Assembly (NCBI GenBank): GCA_001466705.2
Contig: LATX02000179.1
Location: 496,001-560,000 of the forward strand
Reading direction: 5' to 3'
Length of the DNA stretch: 64,000 nucleotides
Source: Moniliophthora roreri
Lineage: Eukaryota; Basidiomycota; Agaricomycetes; Agaricales; Marasmiaceae
The notes under the pieces are model-generated. The model saw only the letters and a program-made list of their open reading frames with translations. It searched no databases and was not told where the DNA came from. This document shows, piece after piece, positions 23,632-34,656 of this stretch. Positions within the stretch are counted from its first letter, which is position 1. Each line of letters begins with the position of its first letter. The translations under genes and the position numbers were made by a program.

Positions 23632-24849
23632 TTATAATGTGTAGCCGATTCCACGGCAGCGTATTATTGAGTGGCCCGACTCAGTTTCTTCGACAGTAAA
23701 CATTGCGTCGGTAAGTTGTTCCATGATCCAGATCGCAGTCCTACCAACTCTGTGAATATACGATATTCAATGGAGATGTAGGAGCTTACTTGGTGTGCAG
23801 CGTCAACTCCCCGGTCCCACACCGAATCTCTGACTCTCCTTCGGCAAGGGCCAAAAAGATGACGATTTGATCCTGCAGCCATTCATCGACGCAACCCCCT
23901 GCATCGATCGCTTTGAGCAATTCAGTTGCCGCCTCTTTGCCCACCTCCACGGCATCGATGCCCTTTCTGCCAACAGCACTCCCTCCCAGCATGCCTCCTC
24001 CTTCTAAATTTGCCCACAAAATGATCCCACTCCCCGCTCCAACTGTGTTGCGATTCTGCTCTCGACTGCTCTGGATATTGAGAGGCACCTCTTCGGAGTT
24101 TGTATACCCGGCCTCTGTCAGTCGTTCTATCGCGCCTTTCACCATATCTACTCCAATCTGGTTCGGCAGGCCCGCAAAATGTGCAACGCCATTTATCGAG
24201 CGTATTTTGCCTCTTTCCAGTAGGCTCACCCCCGTCAAAGGGCCACTAGTTGTCGCTAGTTTTACGAATACGTCGCCTCCGCCCTTTGGATAGTACCCTC
24301 GTCGTTTGACCTCCATTTCAACAGATATCCCAAAGTGCTTTCTGAGAAACGGCAGGAAAACGTGTTGAGTATAATCAACCTGGGGAGCCTGCGTAGCATT
24401 GGTCCCGCCCTTCAGAGTCAATGACGATGTCGATGCCTCGCGGCGGAAAAGTAGTAGTGGCAGCGCGATTTGGAGTAGAAGCATGGTTGAGCCTGCGGTC
24501 ACCGAATCGGCTTCGTGATGTCCGGATTGTCCAGCTCGAATGAATTTAGGATCAGGTTCGAAATGAACTTCGGTTGAACCGTTCATGGCGCCAGTCAGTT
24601 CAGCACCAGTGATTTCTGCTGCAAGCTCCAGTCCTAGCTGGTTAAGTAGTCCGTGTAGATGGAGCGGGTAGTGAACGAGGTACCTGTTCTATGCTGATGC
24701 TTCAATCCAGGCTCTTTTCTGCCATTGCGAATCTTCTGTATCGTGACTGGTCTAGACAGAAGGCCAGAGAGCGCAACCGTATTGCGTAGAATTTGTCCGC
24801 CTCCTTCCAATATGCTTCCATCTATTACGATGCTTGATAGCGCAGACAT
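23632..24849 (-). CDS. RTCA: RNA 3'-terminal phosphate cyclase
   Basis: Three exons (24849-24684, 24633-23790, 23740-23632) give 372 aa. The start [20 protein letters not shown], the basic segment [42 protein letters not shown] and EEWLQDQ-like [17 protein letters not shown] are all family signatures. [12 protein letters not shown] contains the His that is adenylated during catalysis; the second intron falls within this motif, so without splicing the protein would end right after it. The enzyme converts RNA 3'-phosphate to a 2',3'-cyclic phosphate using ATP and acts in the nucleus in RNA processing or repair. Confidence 0.93.
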
Positions 24850-25247
24850 ATTGGCGCTAATGGTTGCAGGGGAGAAAGATGATTATAAAAGGAACATGAT
24901 CATGAGTCACTGTGTTGACTTGACATTGAAAACTTGAATGTGAGTCGAAGGGGCACTTATTCATCGAAAACGTCAAAAACATTAAACGTCCATGTAATTA
25001 CAGCGGCGGGTAATACGAACATCGAACAAGATAATCATCCCAGATGCAATAGAACCAGCAAGACTGCTAAATGCACGGGGAATACTCAATGCGTGAATCG
25101 GAATCGTTCAATCTCTGCCATGGCACTTGGCTTTGGTACGTTGAACCTATATTCTGCAAGACGAGGCGATTTCGATGCGGTTCCATATGCGGACGTGTTG
25201 AATGCTGGGAAAGAGATCCATGATCAAGAAAGCTTAGGTTGGAGGAA
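24850..25247. other. Intergenic region
   Basis: This 398-bp gap lies between the RNA cyclase start and the stop of the RecQ-like gene, both on the minus strand. A 105-codon plus-strand frame here (24934-25251) has no recognisable features. Nothing else was seen. Confidence 0.5.
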
Positions 25248-28200
25248 TTAGCGTAAACAACCTTCGTCATTCACAGCAATACAAACGCTCAAGAAGCGCT
25301 GGCCACATTGCTTCCATTTCATTGCGACGTAATCATCTTGTGCTTCAGAGGGGGAAGGAGCACAATCTTTCAAGATTTTCTTAAACTCCCGATAGTCTGG
25401 ATTAGGTGCGTGAGGTTCTAGGTTCAAAATATGTACACAATAGGAATAATAACAGACCGGCGGGAGGTGTGAGGCTGAGCATTTGCAGTGTTGCGTCATC
25501 CAGGACATCGACATCTCTGGGAAGAGCCAGCTCAATCCGAATCTGCGGTGATTAATAAGGAAGAGTGCAATCAATTGCAGAGAGACTGACCGTGAGCCTT
25601 AGTGTCTTCATGTTCTCAAACAAGTTCATGGAACGCTGGTGGTGATCCACAGGGTCTGACGAGTTCGCCGCTGACTTGGTGGGTTCTGCAGCTAGAGAAA
25701 CGAAAGAGCTTTCATCTGTGGTGTCATCGCGGTACAATGGGAGAGTTCGCTCAGGTGTTGTGGTGTGATCATGGCTCTCTGGCACTCCTCTGACATTGAC
25801 GATGAGCTTGAAATTTCTGTCCAAAGGCTGAGAAATCGCGGTACTGCTCTGCGAAAGATATAAGTTTGACGTCCAGTTGGCTAGAGCAGAAAAATACAAG
25901 ACAAACCTTCACAGTAAACATGTCCCATTCTTGATCATCGCCCTCTGCTTCATGCCAAGCACCAAGTAAATACAGCTCTTCAAAGAGCTGCTCGACATGA
26001 TCGTAGGGTAAATGGGAGCCCGCCCCGAATTGCTTCAGCTCGTAATCACGATTGTTGCGAACTTCCGTCGTACGATGACCAGCAAAGACTTCACGGCAGT
26101 ACCGCAATGGCACATTCTTCGGACTTAGTTGCTTGATCAACTCGGTCGCAAGTCGCGCTTCCAAGCTGAGATCGCACTCAACAAAGAAGTCGTTGCTTTC
26201 ACAGTTATCGCAAGACTGGTTGCACCTTCCCGCGTAGTCTTCTCCAACAGACCGAAGCAATTCCACTCGACGACAGTGAGATTCGTGCCTGCAATAGTCA
26301 ACAACTTGCCTCTGTTCATTGGCGCGGAATGATATGACTTTCAGATCTCTGCAGTCATAGTCTGCTTAAGGAAATCAGTAAGGTGATTCTAGCATAAGAG
26401 ATCCCGTACATAGAAGACATTCAGCAGGTCCTCCATCTCCGCCAGTCATACCTTCACTCAGGGTAAGTTATAGGTGAGGCTGATATAGAATGGAAGAGGC
26501 TTACTAGTCTGGTAAAAGTATCTGAAAGAAGTCATTTGGAGAGCTTGTGTATCCGTGAGGCAATGAATACTTACTCTGACATCGTATGCGGTGGTTGATA
26601 ATGTAGGGAAAACTGGACTAAAGAGCGAAGTGAGAACAATGCGATTGTTCAAGTGGTGAAACAGCGTACTCCTCGGATGATAAACTTGCGCAATGTCAAA
26701 GTCGGGCTGTCACATCATTATATCAGCAATAGATGAAGCACTGATGCAATATTTACCAATACAACAAGGATTTGATGTTGTCCCAAGAACCACTTGTCGA
26801 GAATATTCTTCTTCATCCCCTGAGGCATCTGTCCATGGATAAGCTGCGCGTCGGGTCCTAGCTTTTCAACGAGCGTCTCTCCAACGGACATTTTTTGACA
26901 GTAGACGAGACCGTGATGGTTCTTGTGCTTCGTCCGTATGAACGACGTAATGCTTCCGAGGGTCGAGTTCGTTTTGCGATAAACAGAGAAGTGTACGTTT
27001 GTTCGATCGAGTTTTAGCTTGACACAGGACTGAGGCTGCGTTCCAAGAATAATAGAGAGTGCTTCGACGGCAGGCTGACTTCCGTCTAAGGCTATAGCGG
27101 ACACCGGGAGATTAGGGTGTGCCCGACCTAGTTTTACAACATAATCGTGCTATTCAACGATCAGTAGGTGAATGCCCAATCAAAGACATATACGCACCAT
27201 ATCCTTTTGCATCCACGGACTTGAGGCATTATCGATGAGAAGTCGTGAGATGAATCCATCCTCGATGAGCCGAATCATGGCTTTCCCACTCTGCAAGAAT
27301 CCCAAGTTACTCATACACAACACGTCAGGTTTGGATTTGTTGTCCAACGTGGAGGTCTGCGGAACTGAGTCATCTCCCCAAAATATGAGATTGACGCCTT
27401 TCCTCTTCAGTAGTAGAAGCTTCTCGTCGTCGGGTCTCAAAAGAGAGGACACAATAAGCATTTTACCTGACGGTTCCCCAAGACTTGAGAGCGCGGCAAG
27501 GAAATATAATATTGATTGATCCGTGGCGGAATGTGAAATTGTGAGCACTCGATATCCTTGAAGAATTTGCAGGATAACCTTGATAACCTCTTTCTGCAAT
27601 GGTAGCGCTCCAAAAATCTCGCGTAACCTGACTTTGAGCGTCTGCTCGTTGATCCTAATAGAAGCTTCAATAAAACCAAGACTTGAAAGTTATTCCTTGC
27701 ATACCGTTCCCGTCTCGAAGAAGAGGATCGAGTGATGATGGCCTGAGTCGGTTGTACGTTGGGCGGGGTTGTCTGACGGCAAGACATGGTAGTTGCATTG
27801 ATGAGTTGCATCTGATTCTTGACTGGACAGATACGACTATCAATTAACGACCTAGAGAAAGGAATGAGGAACGACTTTGCAAAGATATTGAAACAAAAAA
27901 AGTAACGCACTTCATCCTCTCTAAGGAGACTGGATCAATGTTCTTGTCATCTCCAGCATAGTACTGGGAGAGGTATGTTGACGTTTCGGCAGTCTTTTGA
28001 TAGTTGAAAGCAAGCTTTCCTTTGATAGAATCGGGATCCGTCTGGTAACACGTTAGAATTGTACTCAAAGGATTCAGCGTTGAAGGAACGCACCGTTACT
28101 GCTGACCCATGAGCAGAGACGGGGTTCCCGTGGGATGGATTACTTGGGCTTATTTTCGACCGCTTTCGTTGGGAGTGACCCGATTCTGGTATAGGCGAGG

Positions 28201-28366
28201 ATTTTCTTTTGACTAATTGTGGGGAGTCATCCTCAGAATCGGAGAGTTCGATAATATCTTGGGGTCGAGTCTGAAGGGTTCCCCGGCGGGTTCTGACTGT
28301 AGATGGCAAGTCAATTGATTCACGGATTCCAATTGTGGACTACTGACCGGTGACGTGCTGCGACAT
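25248..28366 (-). CDS. RecQ-family helicase-like protein lacking helicase motifs (pseudohelicase)
   Basis: Twelve exons (28366-28348, 28296-28094, 28041-27911, 27851-27705, 27654-27198, 27149-26757, 26706-26505, 26451-26410, 26361-25907, 25848-25591, 25542-25458, 25417-25248) give 853 aa. The RecQ layout is clear: KVRLREIFGALPLQKEVIK then VLTISHSATDQSILYFLAAL, where motif I (normally PTGxGKS) should be. RLLIDNASSPW stands where DEAH should be, and HGLVYCQKMSVGETLVEKL opens the second RecA-like domain. YFYQTSMTGGDGGPAECLLC replaces the motif VI QExGRAGRDG. The zinc-binding HCRRVELLRSVGED and CNQSCDNC are kept. Walker A Lys, DEAH acid and arginine fingers are all lost, yet every exon stays open. 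A structural or DNA-binding role is an inference. It is head to head with the PhoD-like gene, 152 bp apart. Confidence 0.82.
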
Positions 28367-28518
28367 GATGTGCGGATTGTGTGCGGACGCGTCGTGGGAG
28401 TTAAAGACAAGACAGTAACACCGTGTTCGCCTCGTGGCCATTGTCGCGGCCGCACTCAACGGTGACGTCGACCCACAACTTGGACCAGTTGCAGCCATCG
28501 AACAGCCATCAAGCAGCC

Positions 28519-30724
28519 ATGGCTGGTGCTCTGTTCTACCTCGCTGCGACCTTTTCGACCCTTTTTCGTATAACATCATACATTTTTCTACGAATAGTGA
28601 GTAAAAAATCTTCCAGTATTGCAAATATTCCGGCATTGCGAGTTTCTTATAATAATTGCGGACAGATTCCAACGACATTGGGCCAATATGTACTACCTCC
28701 ACTCTACCTCTTATCTCTGACCACTTTCTTCGCCTCGCCTTTCAAATCAATCTCAAATAACATCAAAAAAGAACCCTTAGCACCGTCCAAACCAGAATCC
28801 GTATGTTGACAACCCTATTACATTCTATTGCAACGGAAACCTGATTCTCTTACCTCAAGAAACATCCCAGTCCACTCAACGAATTAATATGGTCACTTCC
28901 AAGTCAGTCGAAGCAGGTACAATGGTCTAATGCCATGATCAACCTTGGACTTGCTCTCGCATGCGTTGAGCTCGCCTTCACTCCTTTTATCGACAAAGCG
29001 GGAGATGTAATTTTCTCTCGTGTCGGTGCTGTTTATCCAGATAGTGCAAAGATTGTTGTGCGCTATCCCAATACTACATCCCGGGTGCATATTTCGTGGC
29101 GGGAGGCTTTACATGTGGCGAATTCCGAGCCTCAACTATGGAAGAAAGGGCCTTTGGTGGAGTTGTCGGAGGAGAAGGATTGGATTGATACGGTGGTCCT
29201 CAAAGGCTTATGGCCAAGTACCAATTATGAATGTCAGTGCGTCAAATGCGAAATCTCATGTCATGCATTGCTAAAATCATCCCTTCAGATGTTTTATCCG
29301 ACGCCAATGGCACTCTTCTACCCTACCCCCAAACCCCAATTTCCTTCCGCACATTCCCTGACCCCAAACTTCCAGGTGGAAAGCTCCTTCGCTTTGTGTC
29401 TACCTCATGCATCACCCCCAACTTTCCTTACCGGCCGTTGCATGGACGAACCATCAAAGGCTTTGATCTCTTATCCGAGTATCTATTTCCCAACAAGCTG
29501 GTACTTGATATCGCAAAAGATGACGACAAGCTGAACGTCACCGAGGTCAAGCCTGACGTCGAATTTATGTTTTTCCTTGGAGACTTTATCTACGCCGATG
29601 TCCCGGTATACACAGGGAAGGACCAGGAATCATATCGACGCCTCTACCGCCGCAATTATCAAAGCCCCAGTTTTAGAAAGGTTTACGAACGATTGCGTGA
29701 GTCTGTCAGCCATTCACTACTTGTACGTAGCTGACCGCGCCCGGCAGCGATACTGTTTACGTATGACGACCACGAAGTAAGCCGAATAACGTGCATCCGT
29801 TCGTAATACTGATCAAAAATCTTTCAGTTTATCAACAACTTTGAAGGCAATGGGGACGACTCCAAACCTCCCTTCCCTAACGCGTCAGACGCTTTCCGAC
29901 TTTACAGCGCAAGCGCAAATCATGACTCAAATATAAAGGACGTACATTATTACGACTTTCGTTACGGCGATATTGCCTTTTTCGTTATGGACACCCGCAG
30001 ATATAGGTCAGACAAGCCGGAAGATCCTTCAGCACGTACTATGCTAGGTGATACCCAGCTTGCAGCGTTCCACGACTGGTTGGCCCAAGTCGGTTCCTTT
30101 GTGTTTTACTCCATCCTTTGCGTTTCCTGATGGCGACTACTCCAGGTTAATCATACAGCAACCTTCAAATTCGTCGTTTCGTCAGTTCCGTTTACCTCGT
30201 TGTGGACACATGATGCCCAAATAGATTCTTGGGCTGCCTATCCTACCGAGAAAGAGACTCTTCTTGAAGCAATGCATTCGGTACCCAATGTATTCATACT
30301 TTCAGGAGACCGCCATGAGTTCGCTTCTATCGAATTCAACGGAGGTCCCCATTCGATCATGGAATTCTCAACCAGGCAAGTGTACCCACCTTGAACTCGA
30401 TCTATAGCTGACTATCGCTCTAGTCCTTTGAGCATGTTCTATATTCCCTTTATCAGGACTCTTGAGAAGGAGAGCAATGCCACCGTGACAAAGGAGTTCC
30501 AGGTTACCGAAGCAGATGAGGAGGGTAAGCAAGTCATTGTGACGCAATATCAAGAGGTACCTCGGGAACGTGTTGTTAAATACGTTGCGGAAGGAAACCA
30601 CAAGTGGTGCGTCGACATCCCATCCCAAGCGCTGACGCCCATCTCTGAAACATTATTATATGTAGGTCAACATTTGAAGTTGATACCAGAGACCAAGATC
30701 AACCTACGCTTCGCTTGGAATTGA
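28519..30724 (+). CDS. PhoD-like metallophosphatase, membrane-anchored
   Basis: Eight exons (28519-28596, 28666-28800, 28860-29232, 29289-29696, 29748-29776, 29828-30088, 30146-30375, 30424-30724) give 604 aa. Two or three hydrophobic segments fill the first 100 residues (GALFYLAATFSTLFRITSYI, LPPLYLLSLTTFFA, MINLGLALACVELAF). The PhoD core follows: VEFMFFLGDFIYADV, PILFTYDDHEFINNF, DIAFFVMDTRRYRS and VFILSGDRHEFASIEF, supplying the Asp, Asn and His metal ligands. Such enzymes are phosphodiesterases or phosphomonoesterases facing an extracytoplasmic or vacuolar side. The seventh intron appears to use a GC donor (AG|GCAAGT at 30376). Confidence 0.85.
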
Positions 30725-31639
30725 TGGTAAACGGCAAATCCAGCTTCCAGTAGGTTTCGCCTTCTGTAATTGTAGCAGAACTTTGTCTGACAACGTGAAT
30801 AGGTATGAAATAATCGGAACACCTGTCCAGCTCCAATCTTCTTCGACGGCAATTGGCGCTTTTGTATCTAGTGGTGTAAAGGATATCCTTAATAAGATAG
30901 GAATAACTCGGGGACGTTGGTTCTGATATTGAACTTGCAGTTGTAGACGTGCTGTAATCTATATATCTATTGCCATTGGAAGACTCAAGGACCATATGAG
31001 TGCTACTTGAACTTTGTTTTGCATTTATTCCTCAGAATGCGCGACTTGAGATAAAACACATCGTTCCTGCAAAAAAAATTGCGTGTGTACGGTGATGAAA
31101 GGCTACACCAAATGTATGTGAAAACAGGGTAACGATCGGAGCTAAACTATACACAGAGCCAACAAAACAGAGAGGAGAGAAAAATGGTAGACAACAAAAG
31201 GCCTACAAATACCAAGGTGAGAAGAAACCGGAAAAGGAACGGCGAGTCCAAATAGGACAGGGTTTTTTCTTTCTTTTGGTAAAAGAAAAGACGAATACGA
31301 AACCGGGAGAGTGATACAACAGACCAAAAGAGTAGGATACAGTGAAGGAATGTGTGAGTATAAATAGATTGTGTGTGCGTGGTGCGCGAACGAGTGACTG
31401 GAGGGGTATCTGAAAGCAGATCTAGGATAATAATAAATATGCTGGGGAAAATGTGGACGACGCCACAGACAAGGCTACAATTGAATTCAATGGATGTGGA
31501 TGTGGTGTTGTGTCACCTGGACTCTCCTTCGATTGCAACGATAAAAGGGGGGTATATGGGAGAAATGGGAAAGATCAAGGGATACTTCGCGGGCTAAAGA
31601 GTCCGATAGCAACGAAGGAAAGTGATGAAAAGGGCCGAA
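30725..31639. other. Convergent intergenic region
   Basis: This lies between the ends of the PhoD-like gene (+) and the kinase gene (-). It should hold two 3' ends. Purine-rich and GT-rich stretches are present (31140-31400), but I see no gene. Confidence 0.5.
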
Positions 31640-33013
31640 TCAAAATTCGAGAAATTGGTAGGAAGTTGGATCGAGACGTTGTCGAGATTGTTGTTGGGGA
31701 TCTTCACCGAGTAAACCTGGCATCTCTTCCAATGGTGGAAAGGGAAGATGAAGAAAATGTCTTGTATCATCACCCGAAGAAGTGTGAGGGATGATGGGAG
31801 CCTAGGAAAGTCAGGTCATCAGATATTGAAACGACTGATGAAAAAATAAATAAATGAAAATTGAATACACACACTGATGCCACGTCTCTCCAACAGATCC
31901 CAGTCCACACCTCTGAACCATGGATGGTCGAGAATGTCCTGAGGTCCACCGATCATATTCCCCAGCCGCTGAGTCCTATCAGGATTCAGGAAGGCCTTGA
32001 TCAGGGAGCGAGAGAGGGGATCCATAGACCTAGGCCAGTGTATGTGACCGCTGAGAATTTTTTCGTATATGCCGTACGGTGATTCATCGTAAAACGGTGG
32101 ATAACCGACCAGCATTTCGTAGCACAAGACACCACATGCCCACCAATCTGCTGCCTTCCCGTGGCCATCAGACTGGATGATCTCTGGGGCAAGATATTCT
32201 GGGGTACCGCACAATGTCCACGTACGGTCGTCCACAATTTTGGCGAACCCAAAGTCGGTGAGACGGAGGTAACCCCTGGAATCGAGGAGTAGATTTTCTG
32301 GTTTGAGATCACGGTAGATGATGTTGAATGAATGGAGGTATTTGAGGGCAAGAATAATTGTTGCAAGGTAGAAGCGAGTAACGTCTGGGGTGAAGCGCTG
32401 CGCCCGACGAAGATGTGTGAAGAGTTCTCCGCCGGGTACATATGACATGAGCATGTAAACGTTGAGACTGTCTTGGAAGGTGGCAAAGAGGTCGACAATA
32501 AAAGGGTGTTGTACACGAGAGAGAATGTACCTCTCTGCATTGACATGTTCGACTTGACGAAGTCGAACTATTTCGGATTTGCGCAATACTTTGAGAGCAA
32601 AATGGCTATTCTGAGCTGTTGGATTCCGATGCCTTACGAGAAGGACACGACCAAATGTACCAGTTCCTAGAGCGAAACATTCAACAAGAACTGAAAATTT
32701 GCATGATGTAGGAATACATACCCAAGGTTCCTCGGACCTCAAAGTCTGTCAATTTCAAGCCATTTTCCTGTAGATGAACCGTTTCGTCTTCAAGTAATCT
32801 AGCAGGTCTCTGTGCCTCTGCTAGTTGATGCTGTGGTAGTGCTGGTGCTGTAGGGTCATCCTCAATGATAATGTCCTCGTCGTCGTCGATCACAATGTCG
32901 TCGTCTTGCTCGCTGTTTCCAGGAGACATTGGAGGCGTTATGGGTGCATTCCTGACTACGGGCATCGGTGATTCACGACGTATTGAAAGGGAGCCGAGGG
33001 AAGCACGAGACAT
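31640..33013 (-). CDS. AGC kinase, cAMP-dependent protein kinase catalytic subunit type
   Basis: Three exons (33013-32722, 32666-31873, 31801-31640) give 415 aa. The first 90 residues are disordered, with an acidic run (DDDIVIDDDEDIIIEDD). The kinase domain begins at the glycine loop (LGTGTFGRVLLV, about 96), with ALKVL Lys at about 123, IIYRDLKPEN at about 204-213, LTDFGFAK, and the activation-loop Thr in TWTLCGTPEYLAPEII. The C-tail continues in a separate exon (APIIPHTSSGDDTRHF) and ends in the hydrophobic motif FLEF, as PKA catalytic subunits do. It phosphorylates Ser/Thr in basic contexts and should be held by a regulatory subunit until cAMP rises. Confidence 0.9.
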
Positions 33014-33376
33014 GGTCGGTCGCTGAAGGAAATTGAAAGGGAAAAATAGAGGAATGAAAGCGACCTGCACTCTTGAAATGGGATGTGTGAGAGGTTGAAT
33101 AGATAGATAGATGCGCAAACTAGATATTCACAGGATTAGCGCTCGTTGCCCGCCCACCAGCTGCAGGTTGCCCACACCCACGAGTTGCCCACAAGTTAGC
33201 CAACATCTCGCTTAGTTTAAATCGAGCGTAGTAGCACCTTCGCACGAATGTGAGCATACCCATCCCCAGGATACTAATAACACGTTATTCCTGTACTACG
33301 GGATCGCCCTTGTTACCCGTGATTCCCATAAAACTCGGCATAAAACTGGACATGTCATTCTCTTTCTCATCATTCC
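33014..33376. promoter_or_regulatory. Shared divergent promoter region (kinase / cytochrome b561)
   Basis: The two start codons are 363 bp apart and face away from each other. A repeated GTTGCCCAC / GCCCACC-like stretch lies near 33146-33190. Whether it binds a regulator is unknown. Confidence 0.45.
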
Positions 33377-34520
33377 ATGTCTAGCTCCTACGAACTCTTG
33401 CCCCCCTCAGACAATCCAGCAGAGCAGAAGGATATGGGCATCGAAGAACAACACGTCAAGTCCGAAGTACGAGGTGGAGACGGTGTCGCACAACTGGTAG
33501 CCTTGGTGTGCTCTCTCTATATATCCCAGCTTGCTTGCATGTATCGGTACTGACCATATCTATTACTAGGCTGCTTCTGGGGTGCGTCCTTTAGTATGAA
33601 CATCTAGTGGCACCATTCTCATGTAAATCTAGACCACCTTGATAATTACATGGATCGCCGTATCGAGCAACAGTCCAACAAAAATTGGCTGGTTCGCATT
33701 CCATCCACCTCTTCAAACTTTGGCCCTGTTTCTCTTCACATATGGTGCATAGCCCATCCCTTTTCTCATCTAAACCCCTATTGACGTCCCTGTTAATCCG
33801 TCAGGAATCCTCACTCTCCAAGTGTGTAGCACTACATCCCGCTAATCTCAGCAACGTTCTTTGACATCTCCCACAGCCAACCTCACAGCCCAAAACAAAA
33901 GCAGCGGGTTTCCAGCGTCACCAATTCGCCATCTTCTTCATGGGCGTCCCGGCCATCACCTTCGGCACCCTATCCGTCATGTATAATAAATGGCTACGAG
34001 ATGCTGAACACTTCAAGACCTGGCATGGAGTACATCCATCCATTCCTTCTCATGCTAAACGGCTAACAACCCACATCTCTTTCACAGACATTTGGCCTCT
34101 TATGCATGCTCTGGATAGGTGTCCAAATTGCTATCGGAGGAGGAAGTGTATGGTTCAACGGTGCAGCATTTGGCGGCAGTGTGAAAGCAAAGGCTCTTTG
34201 GAAGTATCACCGGTACGTTTCAGCTCTAACCCCGACAACTCTTTTTTTTTTTTCCCAAACTCAAGCTCATCTTCCCAGCTTATCCGGCTACATTCTCTTC
34301 CCGATGCTACTGTTCACAGTGAATCTTGGAGGCGCCTGGTCTCACTGGGGACAAAAGAACACGTCGTCCTTTGTGCGGATACTTGCCTTTGTAATTGCTC
34401 CCGCTGCAGTACTCACCGCTTTGTATTCCCGCGTGAGGTGAGTATAATTTTCAACTTGCCTTCCAATTGTTTGTTCAGCTCGTCTCTGTTTCAAGGACGT
34501 CCAAGATGAAGTTCTTCTAG
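33377..34520 (+). CDS. Cytochrome b561 domain membrane protein
   Basis: Eight exons (33377-33505, 33570-33581, 33633-33744, 33805-33821, 33877-34029, 34088-34212, 34279-34437, 34496-34520) give 243 aa. After a polar N-terminus there are five to six hydrophobic helices: TTLITWIAVSSN, FHPPLQTLALFLFTYGILTL, HQFAIFFMGVPAITFGTLSV, FGLLCMLWIGVQIAIGG, GYILFPMLLFTVNLGGAW and VRILAFVIAPAAVLTALY. Conserved His residues at FHPP, RHQF, WHGT and KYHR are likely heme ligands. The family moves electrons across membranes, often with ascorbate. Two exons are only 12 and 17 nt long; without them the helices do not join in frame. Confidence 0.82.
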
Positions 34521-34656
34521 GTCCTGATAATCCATAGAATGAATCTTATATTATTTAATCTGTACAGTTATTTACTTCAAAGCATGTCGATTGCCAGTTG
34601 GTGGTGCTATCCGACATAGAATGAATAGGCTTGTCCAAGTGATACATAAAATCAAC

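Noticed and set aside
23913..24293. 126-codon plus-strand frame
   Set aside because: Antisense shadow of the RNA cyclase exon.
26505..26580. An intron in the RecQ-like gene at the GTAAGT near 26574
   Set aside because: Reading through keeps the frame (DVRVSIHC to RYFYQT) and aligns with RecQ spacing; splicing there would break the frame.
31453..31794. 113-codon plus-strand frame near the kinase gene
   Set aside because: It is antisense to the last exon of the kinase, whose C-tail (APIIPHTSSGDD, FLEF end) explains the openness.
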